The notes: a model not told the origin generated them from the sequence alone. A stretch of DNA of 64,000 nt from Hydrangea macrophylla (GCA_033977485.1 CM066983.1:65644010-65708009), one strand, 5' to 3'; counted from the first letter of the stretch, positions 33,965 through 46,160 are shown. Numbers and translations: made by a program.

Positions 33965-36900
33965 TCAATGACTTCGATTCTTAGCCCATCCTGCAATGAA
34001 AATATTAAAACAATGTTAGATAAATTTCACACCAAGTTGTTTCAATTTGTGACTATGAAAACAATACTTTTTAAATTACCTGTGGATGAATCACTATCAT
34101 CATCTAGACTTGCAACTAAAGTAGCATCCTCATTTGGTGGGGTAGTTCTACATGAATACAATAGCAAAGTCACTTACATAATTAAAACACAAATATAAAA
34201 AATGGACAATAAATTAAACTTTCTTACCGATTCGTAAGCATTGGGCAATTTCTTTTATCGTGTGTCACACCAACTTTGCCACACCCATGACATTTTCTAG
34301 CTTTATGATTTTTGCCTCTCACTAATGCCTTCTCTTTTCCTCCCTTGAGCCTTTTCCCACATCCTTTCACTCGTACTTGCTTCGGCTCATTATAACTATG
34401 TTCGAAATTATAACTCATGTTCACCGACTTAGATACACTTGTCCCACCACCAATCATTTGGTTGGTTCTCTCGGTACCACCACCAACTATTAGATCAATT
34501 TTTTCATTGGCATTACTCAAAGCGTCGGTATAAACCTTAGTCGCTTCTTCACTAGTGAGGGCTTTATCAATCACATCCAAAGAATATTTAATCAATTGAC
34601 TCCGCATGAGTAGATATGACTTGTCATCTTTTATCTCCATGCCACTTCCATCAATGACACCACCGGATTTTGCTATTTTTGTCCACCTCTTCAAAATGTA
34701 TTGGCTTGGCAAGTTGTCAAGATCACGATACTTGTTCAAGTAAGCTAGCACATGCCTACATGGAATCCCCCAACTCTCAAATTTTTTGCAAGTACATCTA
34801 GCATAATCCAAGGCTTTGTCGTAATGAATTTGTCTCACTTTGTACCTCAAAACATTTCTTCTAAAGATATTATACACATGGTGGTTGTCATCCTCTTCCA
34901 AGAGCTCAAATTTAAAATTGAAGCTCTCCCAAAACTCATCCTGAAATTTATAGAAGATTTCATGTGTATAAATATCAAGCATTTGCTCCAAATAGTCATG
35001 GGGTATTTTCAATTTAGGCTTCTCGGTTATATCTTTGTGATCCTCCGTCAACTCTTCATGACGTTGACGTTCAAGCCCCCTATTAAATTGAATCATAAAA
35101 TCAAGTAATGAATTTCTTTTAGAAACATATCTTTTAAAGAATGCATGAGCACTTTCCGCTCGTTGGCTACTTGACATTCCAGCGGAAAAAATGTGATTTA
35201 CATATGCGGGGACCCATCTTGACCGAATTTCATACATTGATTGTAGCCACTTGTTGTCATTTAAGCCACTTTTCTCCACGAGCTCCAACCACGTGGAGTC
35301 AAACTCTTCCTCACACTCTGAATTCCATATGCAATCTGAAAACTCCTTATAGTAATCATTATATTTAACTGAGTCAATCTTCACCGAAAACTTTGTCAAA
35401 ATGTGCCAACTACAATACCTATGATAGGTATTTGGAAGAGTTAGTGAAATTGCATTTGTCATAGCTGGATCCTGATCAGTGATAATCATCTTAGGGGCAT
35501 CACCTGGCATAGTATCCAAAAATCGGTTGAATAGCCAAACAAAAGAAGGTATGGTCTCATCACTGAGGAATGCACAAGCAAATATCGTCGTCTGGCCATG
35601 ATTATTAACCCCCATCAGTGGTGCAAATATCAATCCATAGCGATTAATGTTGTATGTTGTATCAAAGATGACCACGTCACCATAAAACTTATAAGCCCTT
35701 CTAGAAGTTGCATCTGCCCAAAAACAACGAGTGATCCTTTTGTCATCATCTGTGTGAATTTCATAAGTGAATGACGGATTTCTTCCTTGTTCTAGCTTTA
35801 AGTACTCGTTCAACATATCCCCATCATGTCCTTTCATCTCATTGCGCCTATCTCTTTTATAGTTATACAAATCTCTTTGTGTACAACCAATATTCTCAAA
35901 GCCCCCCGCTTGCAATCCAAGAAGGTTGTATTGTTGATGTGGTGGTATATTTACTATGCCAAGTTGGTGAGTTAAAGACTTTTGGGCACTCGAAACCTTA
36001 CGGTGAGATCGCAAAAGATGTCTTTTAGAGGGGGTTGCCAATGGGTGACAATGACCCTCCTCAATTACACTAACCATATATGTTCCATTTGCTGACTTCA
36101 CCACAGCAAGTCTTGCATTGCAACCTTCTTTTATTTATCCCCGTTTTCTTTTTACACCCACATCTGCTATTAATTTACCCTTTCCTTGTTTATAACAAAC
36201 ATATTCCTTCCTTACTATCTCACTGCTTCCCACCCCTTTTTTTTCAGACCACTTTCGAACACTAAATCCAGCATGTCTCGCATATGCATTGTAAAAATTG
36301 TTCACGTCATCTAATGTTTGAAATTCCTGACCTAGTTTAGGCGTAACATCATCCATTACTTGAGGATAGTAAACAAAAGCAGAATCAGAATCAGAATCAT
36401 TATTTGAATCCAAATATTGTTCCTCACATTCACCCCCTACTTCGAACCCCAAATTGTGTCTACTCTCTAATTCAATATTCAAATTCTCCCCGCAACTCCC
36501 TGTATTATACTCCATGTCATCAATTTTTTTTTCTATACCTGTATTACACTCCACATTCTCCTCCTTTTTTTTAGGCTGTTCAAAAATAAAAAATAAAATA
36601 AAAAAAAACTAAAAAAAATAAATTCAGAATCAACAATTGACAATCAAATCCAAGAACCAACAGAGCAACTAATTATGAACTTCAAGGAAACCCCACAAAA
36701 AGGGTGATGGCTATTGGCTCAAAGAGGAACTTTGTTAACTAGATATGTCTGGTGAGTGAGATCAAAGTTATTATTTAATTAAATTTTAACAATTTAATTA
36801 TATTTAGTGGAGCCACTCACTGTTGCATATGCAAAGAGTAATTGACAATGGTAATATAGCTTGGTAAAGAGACAAAAAAAATTGCAAGAACACACACATA

Positions 36901-37144
36901 CACAAAAATTGCACAATCGCAGTAACATACACATACACAAACACACACTCACACAAAAATTGCAAGAACACAAATCTAGTATTTTCCGTCCAATTTTTAG
37001 CCCAAAGATTGGAGCGAGAGAGAGAGAGAGACATACCTTGAGAGTCGCCGGAGATTGAGAGACGAGGTCGGAGTCTCCAATGTTATTGCTGGCGGCAGAT
37101 CTGGTATTTTTCGCCCACTTTTTTGCCCTACTTTTTTTGCCCAA
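33965..37144 (-). pseudogene. FAR1-type MULE transposase gene, four predicted exons, one stop codon
   Basis: Predicted minus-strand exons are 37037-37144, 34228-36575, 34080-34147 and 33965-33990. All junctions are GT-AG and total 2550 bp, a whole number of codons. Exon 1 encodes a basic start (MGKKSRAKKWAKNTRS), possibly nuclear-targeting. Exon 2 starts with an acidic region, then a FAR1 DNA-binding domain (NFYNAYARHAGFSVRK), the MULE transposase core (FDTTY and IITDQD carry the first two acidic residues), and a SWIM finger CTCKKFESWGIPCRH. It ends in a knuckle CHGCGKVGVTHDKRNC. A TAA at 36135-36137 interrupts the FAR1 domain; the rest is open. The protein would bind the TIRs and catalyse cut-and-paste transposition. 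Exon 1 and the two tiny last exons are inferred from splice signals only. Confidence 0.85.
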
Positions 37145-37393
37145 TTTTTTTTCTCCAGCTCATTGTATTCTTTGTATTTTGTTTAGTCTATGAAAGTGAT
37201 AGATAGAGAGAAAGAGAGAGTGAGTGAAGTGAGTCACGTGGTTTACTGGAGCAAGTGGGTCACTTGTTTGCACTTTTTTTAATAGCACAAGACATCCACT
37301 TTTTTATGTTCACGTGGATGGCCCACAAATTTGTCTCAAATCTATAAACCCGTAAGACACCCGCAAATTGACACCCGCAGGAGATCCCCACTG
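37137..37393. repeat. MULE right terminal inverted repeat, likely promoter side
   Basis: Inverted match to the left TIR. The predicted transposase ATG (37142-37144) lies at its inner edge, so the TIR would supply promoter and leader. A CACGTG G-box is at about 37236-37241. Confidence 0.92.
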
Positions 37394-37455
37394 TATATTT
37401 ATATATGTATATCCATATATTATATATGTACTTGTATATCTATATGTATATCTAT

Positions 37456-38601
37456 TGATGATGCCAAAATTTGGGCGCGCGAGAGAGTAAGAGAGTAAGA
37501 AGAATGAGACGAGAATTTGTAGGTGGTTCGGTCTGTTCATGAAGGAACTTACGTCCACGTTGTGTGTCGAAGCACTTGCACTATGATATGAAAGTCGCCA
37601 GGGGTCTTTAGTGAACCAACAATGGCTTGGAGCTACCAAAAATCGGCTGGGCAGAGTGTGAATGCAATGTAATATTACGATTCTGTTGGGTAAGAATGCG
37701 ATCCCCCGTGGTGAGGGTGAGTGACCTCTTTTATAGATACAAGAGTCCACTCGTACAAGGTAAGTGGCCTGATTAGGAAATATAATCTAATAACAATTAA
37801 TTAGTACAAATCATGGGAGTTCCCTACTTGAGTTAGGAAACTATCTAGGCTTCCCATTAGTCTTCTTGTTGAGATAGTAAACTATATGGAACCTTTATGG
37901 AGTAGGTCACGGGACCTGCCCGGGCTGCGCCCATCGTGGGGTGGGCCCGTATCCTGCACCCGACATGTGGGCCAAACCCGGGCAATACTAGATAGACAGC
38001 TCGGGATGGTTGTGTGTGAGTGTAATTGTTGGATGCTTCGGCACTCCTTGCTAAGTTGGCGTAGGTTGACTTTATTGGATATTTTTGTACATACTAGCTG
38101 TCCCCCATTTCTGAGGCTGATATGATGCTTCATCGGATGAGCATTGGAAATTAGTGCAACTCGGTAAACCGTTCGGGACACTGCCCGGGACATTACTCGA
38201 GGTAGGATCGGTCACCTTTGCCAATCGAGACCCGGATCGAGCAGTTGCCTCGGGAGCTTATGGCTGGTGCCTGCCACGTGTCAGAGAGTGATTGGTCCAG
38301 TCAGGATTCAACAAGGTTGTAATTGAACAGTTACATCATAACCGAGTCATCGTGTCATGCATTGAATGTGCACGCCTTTTGAGGCACCGCTTGGGCTGCC
38401 CGAGGTAACAGCTGGTGGCATTTTGGTGGGAGCTGTGCAGGACCGTTGGATCTGAGTTGATCTGGACTATCCGTGCTGCCTATATAAGAAATACTTGTGC
38501 ATTTTTGCTGTTCATGTTGCCCATCTACCGAGTCTACCGAGCGGCCTAAGAAAGAAAAAGTGTTCGGTCAAAGTCTGCCTAGCTCATTCTTGCGTCTCTC
38601 A
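37456..38601 (-). repeat. Probable 3' LTR of a Tat-type Gypsy element
   Basis: The left end TGATGATGCCAAAATTTGGG begins a GC-richer block with no coding. The right end is set provisionally at CTCTCA (38601), followed by CT-rich sequence that on the minus strand would be the purine tract. A plus-oriented TATA box (CTATATAAG, 38480-38488) points at the antisense gene remnant to the right. No second LTR copy is available in the window, so both edges are provisional. Confidence 0.5.
38480..38488 (+). promoter_or_regulatory. Candidate TATA box for the antisense gene
   Basis: CTATATAAG lies within the probable LTR, in plus orientation, about 400 bp before the antisense gene remnant. Its direction is opposite to Gypsy transcription. 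It is inferred from the motif only. Confidence 0.4.
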
Positions 38602-38891
38602 TTGTAAGTCCTCACCTCCCCAGTTTTAATTCACTATACTTTTTCTTTTATTTCCTCTTCTTTCTAGAGTGAAGCTGGAGAGCACGAATCCACTAGGGTT
38701 TGTGAGGGAGTGGGATTTTTTCTTTCTTAGGCTCATCTTCTTTTTTAGGTCAGGTAGTTCATCCTCCCTAGTATAGCGGTTGAATCAGTTGGGGTGTTCC
38801 GAGGTAGTATTGATTGACTATTACGTTACCTTGAGTGCCTTGTACACCATGCCCTTTAGGCTTGTAGACTTGCCCCCCTTATTCCTTAGGC

Positions 38892-41083
38892 TTGGGGTTA
38901 TTGATCCCTTACTTAGGCCTTCGGTTACTGTCTCATCCCACTGTAGGAGTTCCAGAGAAGTTTCCCTTTGGCTTCAACTCTTCGTCCCGATCGAAAGGCC
39001 AACAATCTCGGTCGAGGACCCCAGACACGAGTCTGGATCCTCCTGCCACAACCCCGTCAGACCAACATAGTGAGGGCAAGATTCCCATTTAGGTGTTCGA
39101 TGATGAGGAGGTTTAGGAGCTCCTGGTAACTTCGGTGTCTGGGAGGTCCGGCGATGAGGCGTCGGTGCTGAATAGCCCCAATGTAGTCTTTTCTTGCGAG
39201 TCGATTGCTAGCAGCTTATGTACCCAAGACCTAGGTCGGATCAGGGATAGGTACGACATCCTCGATCATTGTTCCTTGGCCGTACATGCCGGCGGGGCTC
39301 ACTCCCACCAGTCTAGTTTCGTTACTCTTTACAAGGACGCACTCATGGCGGGCCTTCGCCTTCCCCTCCACCCTCTTGCCCGGGATGTGCTCATATACTT
39401 CGGAATTGCTCCCGGGTAACTTGCTCTGAATGGGTGGAGGTTCATGATGGGGGCTATCTCCCTGTGGCCCCAGATTCTCGGGTACGAGCTTACCATACAC
39501 GAGTTTTTCTGGGCACACCGACCATTCCCAGTTCACGGGGAAGTTGGCTTCTTTGTACTGGGAGCCAGACAGGGGAGGAGAATAATACTCAACTGTCCGA
39601 GCAACAACAAGGGATGGAAGAAGAAATTCTTCCAAGTGTCCACCCTTGGACTCTGTGAGAAGGCCCCGGGGATCCAACTGAGGAATTCCTGGGCGGGGAA
39701 GCTGAGGAGTAAGCTCCCGTCCCACGTGGTCTTTAATTTTATTTTGCTATTATCGTGCAGCTAACTGCCCTTTGTTTTGCAGTGGGATCAGCCGACCTGC
39801 CCAGTATTCTCGAGGACTACCAGGCCAGGATCAGATCTTTGGCTGAGGACCCCACAGACATCAATAAACTGTTGACCCAGTCGGGAGACAGAAAAACCAC
39901 TTACGAACCCGACCGGCAGTTTGAGGCGCCCATGCTCCCTCCGATGATTGCTGGTATGTTCGCTGGCCATTTTTTGATTGCCTCACTACTTCATTAATTT
40001 TGTGTTCAACTAACCTGTATCTTTCCTTGGTTTCACAGAGATGGCCCCCAGAGACGTGGCTGCTCTGAAGGAGAAAAAAGCTGCCTTGGCCACGCGAACG
40101 AGCCAAAGGAAAAGAAGGCACGATCCTGCTGAAGGCCAACGATAAAAAAGGATCCATTGTGGGCCCCGGGAAGATGCTTCTAGGACATCAGCTCTCGGTG
40201 TGACTATTGTTGCACCCTCCTGACGTCGCACCAGTCGGGGCGTCAACCCTCCACGTCGACGTCGTCATGCCTTCTAGGCCATACGATACTCCGATTGGGA
40301 TGCCGATAGTGGAGATGGGGGACGAAGTCCTACCGAGGGTCCGACCTGGCCTGCTGCAAAGCTAGGTTGACAAGTGCTCCGGGTTGGGGCCCCGAGGCCC
40401 TGATCGGGTGGTTGTATACAGTGTCAGCTACATGGTAAGTGCATTCTTACATTTCTCCCTACTTTCCTGCTTGCAATAACTTATGGCTTCTGTCTCCTTC
40501 TTGCAAGTTGGTTGTTTGGATGTAGGGGCTGAGGTAGTGGCTACGGGGGCTGAGGCATACCTGCCCGGGGTGGCTGAAAGACTTACCGCAGTTGAGACCG
40601 CCCTGTCTACTGAGAAGGCGGCACAGGATGCATCGGACTTCACCCTTGCTGTGGAGGAGAAGAAGGCAAGGCAATGGCCCTGGCCCTAGAGTTGGGAGAA
40701 GCTCGGGAGGACCTTGCGGTCGAGCAGGCAACCCGGAAGGCTACAGAAGCCAAGGCAGCGGCTGTGAAGGCCGGAAGGGTAGCGGAAGAGGCCGGGAAGG
40801 AAGCCACAGAAGCTAAAAAGCTTGCTCTTTTCGAGGTCATTGCTTCCTAAGAGGTGGGGCGAAGGACACAGAAGAGGAGTTTGAGGCTAGATTCCTTACG
40901 GGCTACGATGATCTGACCTAACGGGCGGCCACTGACCATCTAGACTGGGACCTCTCGGGCTACTCCTAGGCCGAGTCTGACTAGTAGAAGGAGGAGCAAG
41001 CCGCAGAGGGGGCTGCCGCTAAAGATGCGCCAGCTGAGGACACTGCTGCTGGGGATGAAGTGGTCGTGGTGGGTGACACTTAG
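38892..41083 (+). pseudogene. Antisense gene remnant of the Tat element (transposase_28 / 'gypsy-type' domain)
   Basis: The most recognisable part (39135-39764) contains LRLPLHPLARDVLIYFGIAPG, then, after an in-frame TAA at 39417-39419, LNGWRFMMGAISLWPQ and GWKKKFFQV. This is the pattern of the plant 'putative gypsy type transposon' domain (transposase_28 family, as I recall it). Likely introns with GT-AG edges end at about 39781, 40038 and 40506. Later segments are Ala/Glu/Lys-rich and coiled-coil-like (40530-40850) and end in an acidic tail with GDEVVVVGDT before TAG at 41081-41083. Extra stops (39090, 39111 and several after 40850) and a frameshift near 40675 show decay. The function of such antisense ORFs is not established. 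Confidence 0.65.
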
Positions 41084-41944
41084 TCCCTGGCCTGTGCCTT
41101 CATTTGATTTCCTTTTACTTATTTTATTTTGTTTTGTTTTTTTAGGAGGCTGCTATACATATCTTTTTCAAGTAATGAAAAGGCCCTCTAAGGTCACCTT
41201 TTGTAGTGACTGTTTGTGTTCTTGTACTTCGACCTGTGTTTGTTTATAATTGCCTGTGTCCAATCGATTGTGAGCCTCGTAGAAGCCCCTTACCTTAGCA
41301 AAAGGTTTAGGACTATGACCAGTAGGGAACACTTGGTATTTAAAGGACCTGTAGTGACTTTATGTTCTCTGAGCCATTGATGGCTAGGTAGTTTGTAAGT
41401 CTGTAGGCCCCGCCTAGGGTATTGTTGTACTTCAGGCGGTTAAATCTGGGCATTGTAGGCACTTAGGAATGTTTTAGGGGTTAATTCCAAGTCTTGTTAG
41501 TGTTCAGTGTGATTTCCTATTTTAGTTCGATATTCCTCCCTGCCCCCCAAGCTTTTGCTAAGGCGGCGTTCGTGAAGGAAGCGACTGTAGGCAACCGACC
41601 TAGAACGTTAGTAGTTCTAGGCTCTTTTTAGGTTTGCTATCATTAGCCACCTAGGGGGGTTTACCCCCATTATAGGTTATGTACCTAACCGAAATCAATG
41701 CCTGGGGTGTGATCTTGAGATTGTTTTGGTGCCTCGGGTGTGATACCAAGGTCTTTTGTGCCTCGAGTGTAATCCTGAGGTCTTTTTCTACTAAATGCTT
41801 GGTAAGGAACATTACTTGCAGTCAAAAGGAAATCTTTATTTCTTCGAAAACTATGATAATTACTCGGCAAGAGCTACAGTATGTGTTAAAAAAATGAATG
41901 TCCCGAACCAATGCTGACCTGCGCTGATCCTTGTTACTGGAAGT
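41084..41944 (-). other. 3' untranslated part of the Tat element
   Basis: No ORF of note. Three imperfect tandem units of about 28 bp based on GCCTCGGGTGTGATCCTGAGGTC lie at 41700-41785. The last codons and stop of the element's pol, read on the minus strand, fall at the right edge next to the CACTA insertion. Confidence 0.55.
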
Positions 41945-42191
41945 CACTACAACAAAAATGGGGTTTTGCAAGGAACCTTGGCAAGGAAAGTTAAATTTTC
42001 TTGCTAAAAGTATAGTAATTGCAAGGAAATTTGATTTTGTTGCCAAAATACTGCAAGACAAACACATTAGGCAAGGAAAATGATATTTTCTTGCTAAAAA
42101 TAAAGTATTTGGCAAAGAAATATCATTTTCCTTGCCTAAAGTGAATTATTTGGCAACGAAAAATCAAATTCCTTGCTAAAAGTATGTCTTT

Positions 42192-42720
42192 GGCAAGGAA
42201 ATTATTATTCCTTGCCTAAATTTAAGTAAGTATTTGTGAGAATACATCTAGCAAGGAAATGCGTTCCTTACTAGTACCTATTTTTAGCAAGGAAAATGAT
42301 ATTCCTCGCTAAAAGTATGTTTTTGGCAACAAAATTATTATTCCTTGCCTAAAGTTAAGCAGTATTTGTGAGAATGCTTCTAGCAATGAAATGCGTTCCT
42401 TACTAATACCTGTTTTTAGCAAGGAAAATGATATTCCTTGCAAAAAGTATTTTTTGGCAACGAAATTATTATTCATTGCCTAAAGTTAAGTAAGTATTTG
42501 TGAAAATACTTCTAGCAAGGAAATGTGTTCCTTACTAATACCTATTTTTAGCAAGAAAAGTGATATTCCTTGCTAAAAGTATGTTTTTGGCAACGAAATT
42601 ATTATTCCTTGCCTAAAGTTAAGCAAGTATTTGTAAAAATACTTCTAGCAAGGAAATGTGTTCCTTACTAATACCTATTTTTAGCAAAGAATTATTTATT
42701 CCTTGCCTAAACACTCTCTC
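42192..42720. repeat. Tandem array of about 132-bp units in the CACTA left subterminal region
   Basis: Units starting GGCAA(G/C)GAAATTATTATTCC begin at 42192, 42325, 42456 and 42589 (spacings 133, 131 and 133). Each includes AAGTATTTGTGAGAATAC and TTTTTAGCAAGGAAAATGATATTCC. This amplifies the transposase-binding-like motif. Confidence 0.9.
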
Positions 42721-43141
42721 CCCAATTTTCCCTCTCAAAATTTTCCCTACACTACACTACAAACAATATTTATTTGTATTAAAAAAAATAGATTTATTTG
42801 TTCATTATTATCAGCCAAAACTTTCCCTGCCCATTATCTTTATTTATTTTAATAAAACCCATTATCAGCCAAAGCTTAGCAACGAAATAAAACCCTCACG
42901 CAAGCATTATCAGCCAAAACCTTCCCTCCAAATTGATTTTGCCCCCTAAATTGATTTGCCCCCTAAATTGATTTGCCTAAATCATTTTGCCCACACAAAA
43001 CCCTAACGCAGTCTCCTCTCTCTCACCCCCCAAACTTCTCTCTCTCGGTGCAACCAAGCTCTCACAAAACCCTCACGCCGTCGCCGCCGCTGCTCGCACG
43101 CCGCCGCTTCGCTACTCGTCGGCCGTCGCACCTCACCTCCA

Positions 43142-43142
<1 letters not shown>

Positions 43143-43185
<43 letters not shown>
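43143..43185. repeat. (CT)n microsatellite
   Basis: About 20 CT units; ORFs across it are artefacts. Confidence 0.95.
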
Positions 43186-43187
<2 letters not shown>

Positions 43188-43888
43188 CCTGTTCAATATA
43201 CCCCCTCTCCATACAATCTGTGATATATAATCTGTGATATATACCCGCATACAATCTATGATATATACCCTCTCTCCATATCTAGTTTGTTCAATATACC
43301 CTCTCTCCATATCTAGCTTGTTTAGTTTTGAACAATAAGGTATTATTCAATTTCCCCATATCTTAGGATTGAACAATAAGGTATTATTTCCCCATATCCT
43401 GAAGTCAGCCCACCCCCCAAAACAAAAAAATGTAACCCAACAAAAAAATAAAAAATTTATAATAATAATGCTTGTTGGTAATTCAAATATTCAACACTAC
43501 ACCAGACAAGAGTGAATAGTCACTCAGTGAAAGAGGCAACCATTTTCATACAAATCTTGTACACTTCAACTTAAGCAAATTTACAGAGGGTAGAATGGGT
43601 TTTAGTACTTTCAATCACCTCTACTGTGAAGCTCAAAATTTGTTTAAATATGTTTAGTTATGCTTTTGTAGACAATTTAGTTTTGTCATAAAATAGGTTT
43701 TGTGGATGAGTAGTACTTACAATCATCCATAAAGACAAAGACAATGCACCAAATACCACTGAAAGGACAATGGTGGACAATAAAGAGAAGCACCTTGAGG
43801 TCTTTAAATAATTCAATCTGTTCTCTTTGCTAGTAAAGTTGTGTTACGTCACGTCCCCTAATTTAAGCAAAGACTTGCCTACATTAAT

Positions 43889-44341
43889 GGGTTAATTACA
43901 TTTTACTCCTTGTGGTTAGGTTAATTTTTACTTTTATCTTTTTTGAATTCTGATTAAAGTGAAATTGTTAAACATGTTAACAATTCTAAAATTGGAGAAA
44001 ATTCTAAAATTGGCCAAACATGTTAACATTTAATCGCCTTTGTGAGCTTAATTTTGGGATTAACTCCCTATGTGGCCAGTGATAATGCAGTCATTTAACC
44101 CGCCTATGTGAGGCTAATTTTTCAATACTTAATCCAATTGTGGGGCTAATTTAATTTTGACACTTAAACTCTATGTCAGGCTAATTTGGACACTTAAACC
44201 CCATGTGTAGCTATTATGAGAGAAATCTTCATAGTTTCACTTTAGCCCAAGAGCACAAAGGGGAGTTATGTGTTCACTTTTAAACCACATGGGATAAAGT
44301 GAAAAAGGGCTTAATCACAGGAGGTAAAATATAATTAACCC
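43889..44341. mobile_element. Foldback MITE inside the CACTA element
   Basis: GGGTTAATTACATTTTACTCC and GGAGGTAAAATATAATTAACCC are inverted ends resembling those at 31285. The interior repeats a phrase of about 35-40 bp built on CTATGTGAGGCTAATTT. The adjacent 9-mers do not match cleanly, so the target duplication is unproven. Confidence 0.6.
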
Positions 44342-45341
44342 AATATTAAACCACTCTAATCTACTTATTAACACTTGGTATGTTAAATTTATGTGTAGTG
44401 CTATACTCTGCTCTACGGATTAGAAATAGAAATGAAAGAGTAATGGACAATTTGGAACTTTTCGATCTATACATAAGTTCTTTAATTAGCTCTAATTCAC
44501 TGCATAGACATTGTCTTCTCAAAGGAACAGTTGCATATATTAAACATATGAAGAAAATCTAGATACAAAGTTTATTTGTTCATATGTTTAATTTCCCCAC
44601 CTATGTATATATATGTGCCTCATACAATCTAGTTTGTTAATATGTATATATATATATGTGCCTCAGATGAGATGTGACTTTCCAGAATTAAATGAGATAA
44701 TGGTCCATGGTTTTCTAGCACATGGGTTGTAGTGATGGGATATCACAATCTACCAAATAAGTGCCCAACCTCATGACTTAAATCAAGTAAAGGTCCATGT
44801 TTTCTACTACAGCCCATATGCTACAAAGTATAGAACTTGCAGTAAATGAAATAAAATAGCAAAGATGCAGATTTCGTGTCTCAATATTCCCAAGTAGAGA
44901 TGACAAGAAAACTGATGTAGTTAAGCAATATTGATGTAAGGAGCATAGTCTAGTACCCTGCTGAGAGAGAAAGCCAGTGAGCCAGTATTTTTATATGCTT
45001 TTGACATTCTGCTGATGTATATTAGACTTGTCACCGTTAGGGGATGGCTGGGCCTTTTTTTTTTTTGTCATATTTTGAGTACTAAGGAAGAAAAGTAGGC
45101 ATTAAAAAAGCCCATTGAACTCCCCGCTTTGAATTATGCTACATAGTAGTGTTTATTTGGTAGATGCCCTATGGTATTTCACATTGGTGGGGTTGGGAGC
45201 TCAAAGTCACAGGGTATTTCCCAGCTACTACATGTTTAATTAAAGGCAGACTTGTGGTTGAATTTTGATAGTTTTGCATTTATGTCCGTGCAAGTGTTTC
45301 TGAATATCTATGCATTTTTTTTTCTTCTTGAACAATACCTT

Positions 45342-45664
45342 TAGGCTCTATTTGGTTCATCCATTTCATAAGGGAAAAGAAAAGAAAACTCTAGGAAAAC
45401 GTTTTCCTTTGTTTGGCTAACAAGGAAAATAGTGAGGAAAATAGGAATAAAAATAAAACATATTTGGAAATAAATTAAGAATTTTGAGTTTTGTGTCACT
45501 TTCCTTTCTTTTTTCTGAAGTTACAATAGTATTTCAAAAAGATATTATTTAAGCAGGGAATATGTCATGGATATTTGAGAAAAGTAAATAAGCCAACAAA
45601 TTGGGAATGGATGAAACAAGATAAAGGGAAATCCTAAACTACATAGTTTGGATCCCAAGGCTTT
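45342..45664. repeat. Two left ends of the GGCTY-TTTGGTT MITE family
   Basis: AGGCTCTATTTGGTTCATCC (45343) and AAGGCTTTGTTTGATACATGG (45659) are both left-type ends in the same orientation, each followed by GGAAAA-rich sequence. Neither has a complete right end, so these are truncated copies or a tandem rearrangement. Confidence 0.4.
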
Positions 45665-45727
45665 GTTTGATACATGGACATTATGATGGAAAAGAAAGGA
45701 AAACACTTTGCTTAGGAAGAAATTCTT

Positions 45728-45794
45728 GGTAAGTAGCACTCTCTCTCTCCCTATTCCCCCCCCCCCTCTCTCTATCTCTCTCCCCCTCTTCCTT

Positions 45795-45836
<42 letters not shown>

Positions 45837-46160
45837 CTTCCTCTTCCTTCTCTCTCTCTCTCTCTCTCTCTCTCAGACTCTCTCCCTCTTCCGTCCCTCC
45901 CTATCCTCTCTCTATCTATCTCCCCCTCTTCCTTCCCTCCCTATCTCTCTCTTGCTTCCTCTTCCTTCTCTCTCTCTCTCTCTCTCTCTCTTCCTTCCCT
46001 CCCTCTCTCTCTCAGACTCTCTCCCTCTTCCGTCCCTCCCTCTCTCTCTATCTATCTCCCCCTTCCTTCCCTCCCTATCTCTCTCTCTCTCCCTCTTCCT
46101 TCCCTCCCTCCCTCTCTCTCTCTCTCTCAGACTCTCTCCCTCTCTCTTTCTCTCCTTTGG
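45728..46160. repeat. Long CT-rich block with minisatellite structure
   Basis: More than 400 bp of almost pure pyrimidine on the plus strand, with (CT)n runs alternating with CCCTCTTCCTTCCCTCCCT and CTCAGACTCTCTCCCTCTTC phrases. The Ser/Leu/Pro ORFs (45708-46251) are repeat artefacts. Confidence 0.9.

Larger units (their letters stand above)
33266..37393 (-). mobile_element. Mutator-like transposon (MULE), nearly intact autonomous type, 4128 bp
   Basis: The two ends are inverted copies about 250 bp long (about 33266-33520 and 37137-37393), beginning CAATGGGGATCTCC and CAGTGGGGATCTCC inward. They differ at only a handful of positions. A direct repeat TATATTTATA sits immediately outside both ends (33256-33265 and 37394-37403). 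Long TIRs and a 9-10 bp duplication are Mutator hallmarks. Inside is a minus-strand FAR1/MULE-type transposase gene with predicted introns. TIR identity and the short list of lesions imply recent activity. The promoter and start codon side lies in the right TIR. Confidence 0.95.

Noticed and set aside
33911..34198. Plus-strand 95-residue ORF at the MULE left side
   Set aside because: It overlaps the predicted small 3' exons and introns on the opposite strand and has no recognisable motif.
34752..36265. Several plus-strand ORFs of 60-118 residues
   Set aside because: Antisense shadows of the MULE transposase exon.
39231..40246. Minus-strand ORFs of 78-164 residues over the Tat antisense gene
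   Set aside because: The plus strand carries the recognisable protein motifs; these are its complements.
42192..42720. Regular repeats that could suggest a CRISPR-like array
   Set aside because: Units are about 132 bp, contiguous and AT-rich inside a plant CACTA terminus; they lack the short-repeat/unique-spacer pattern.
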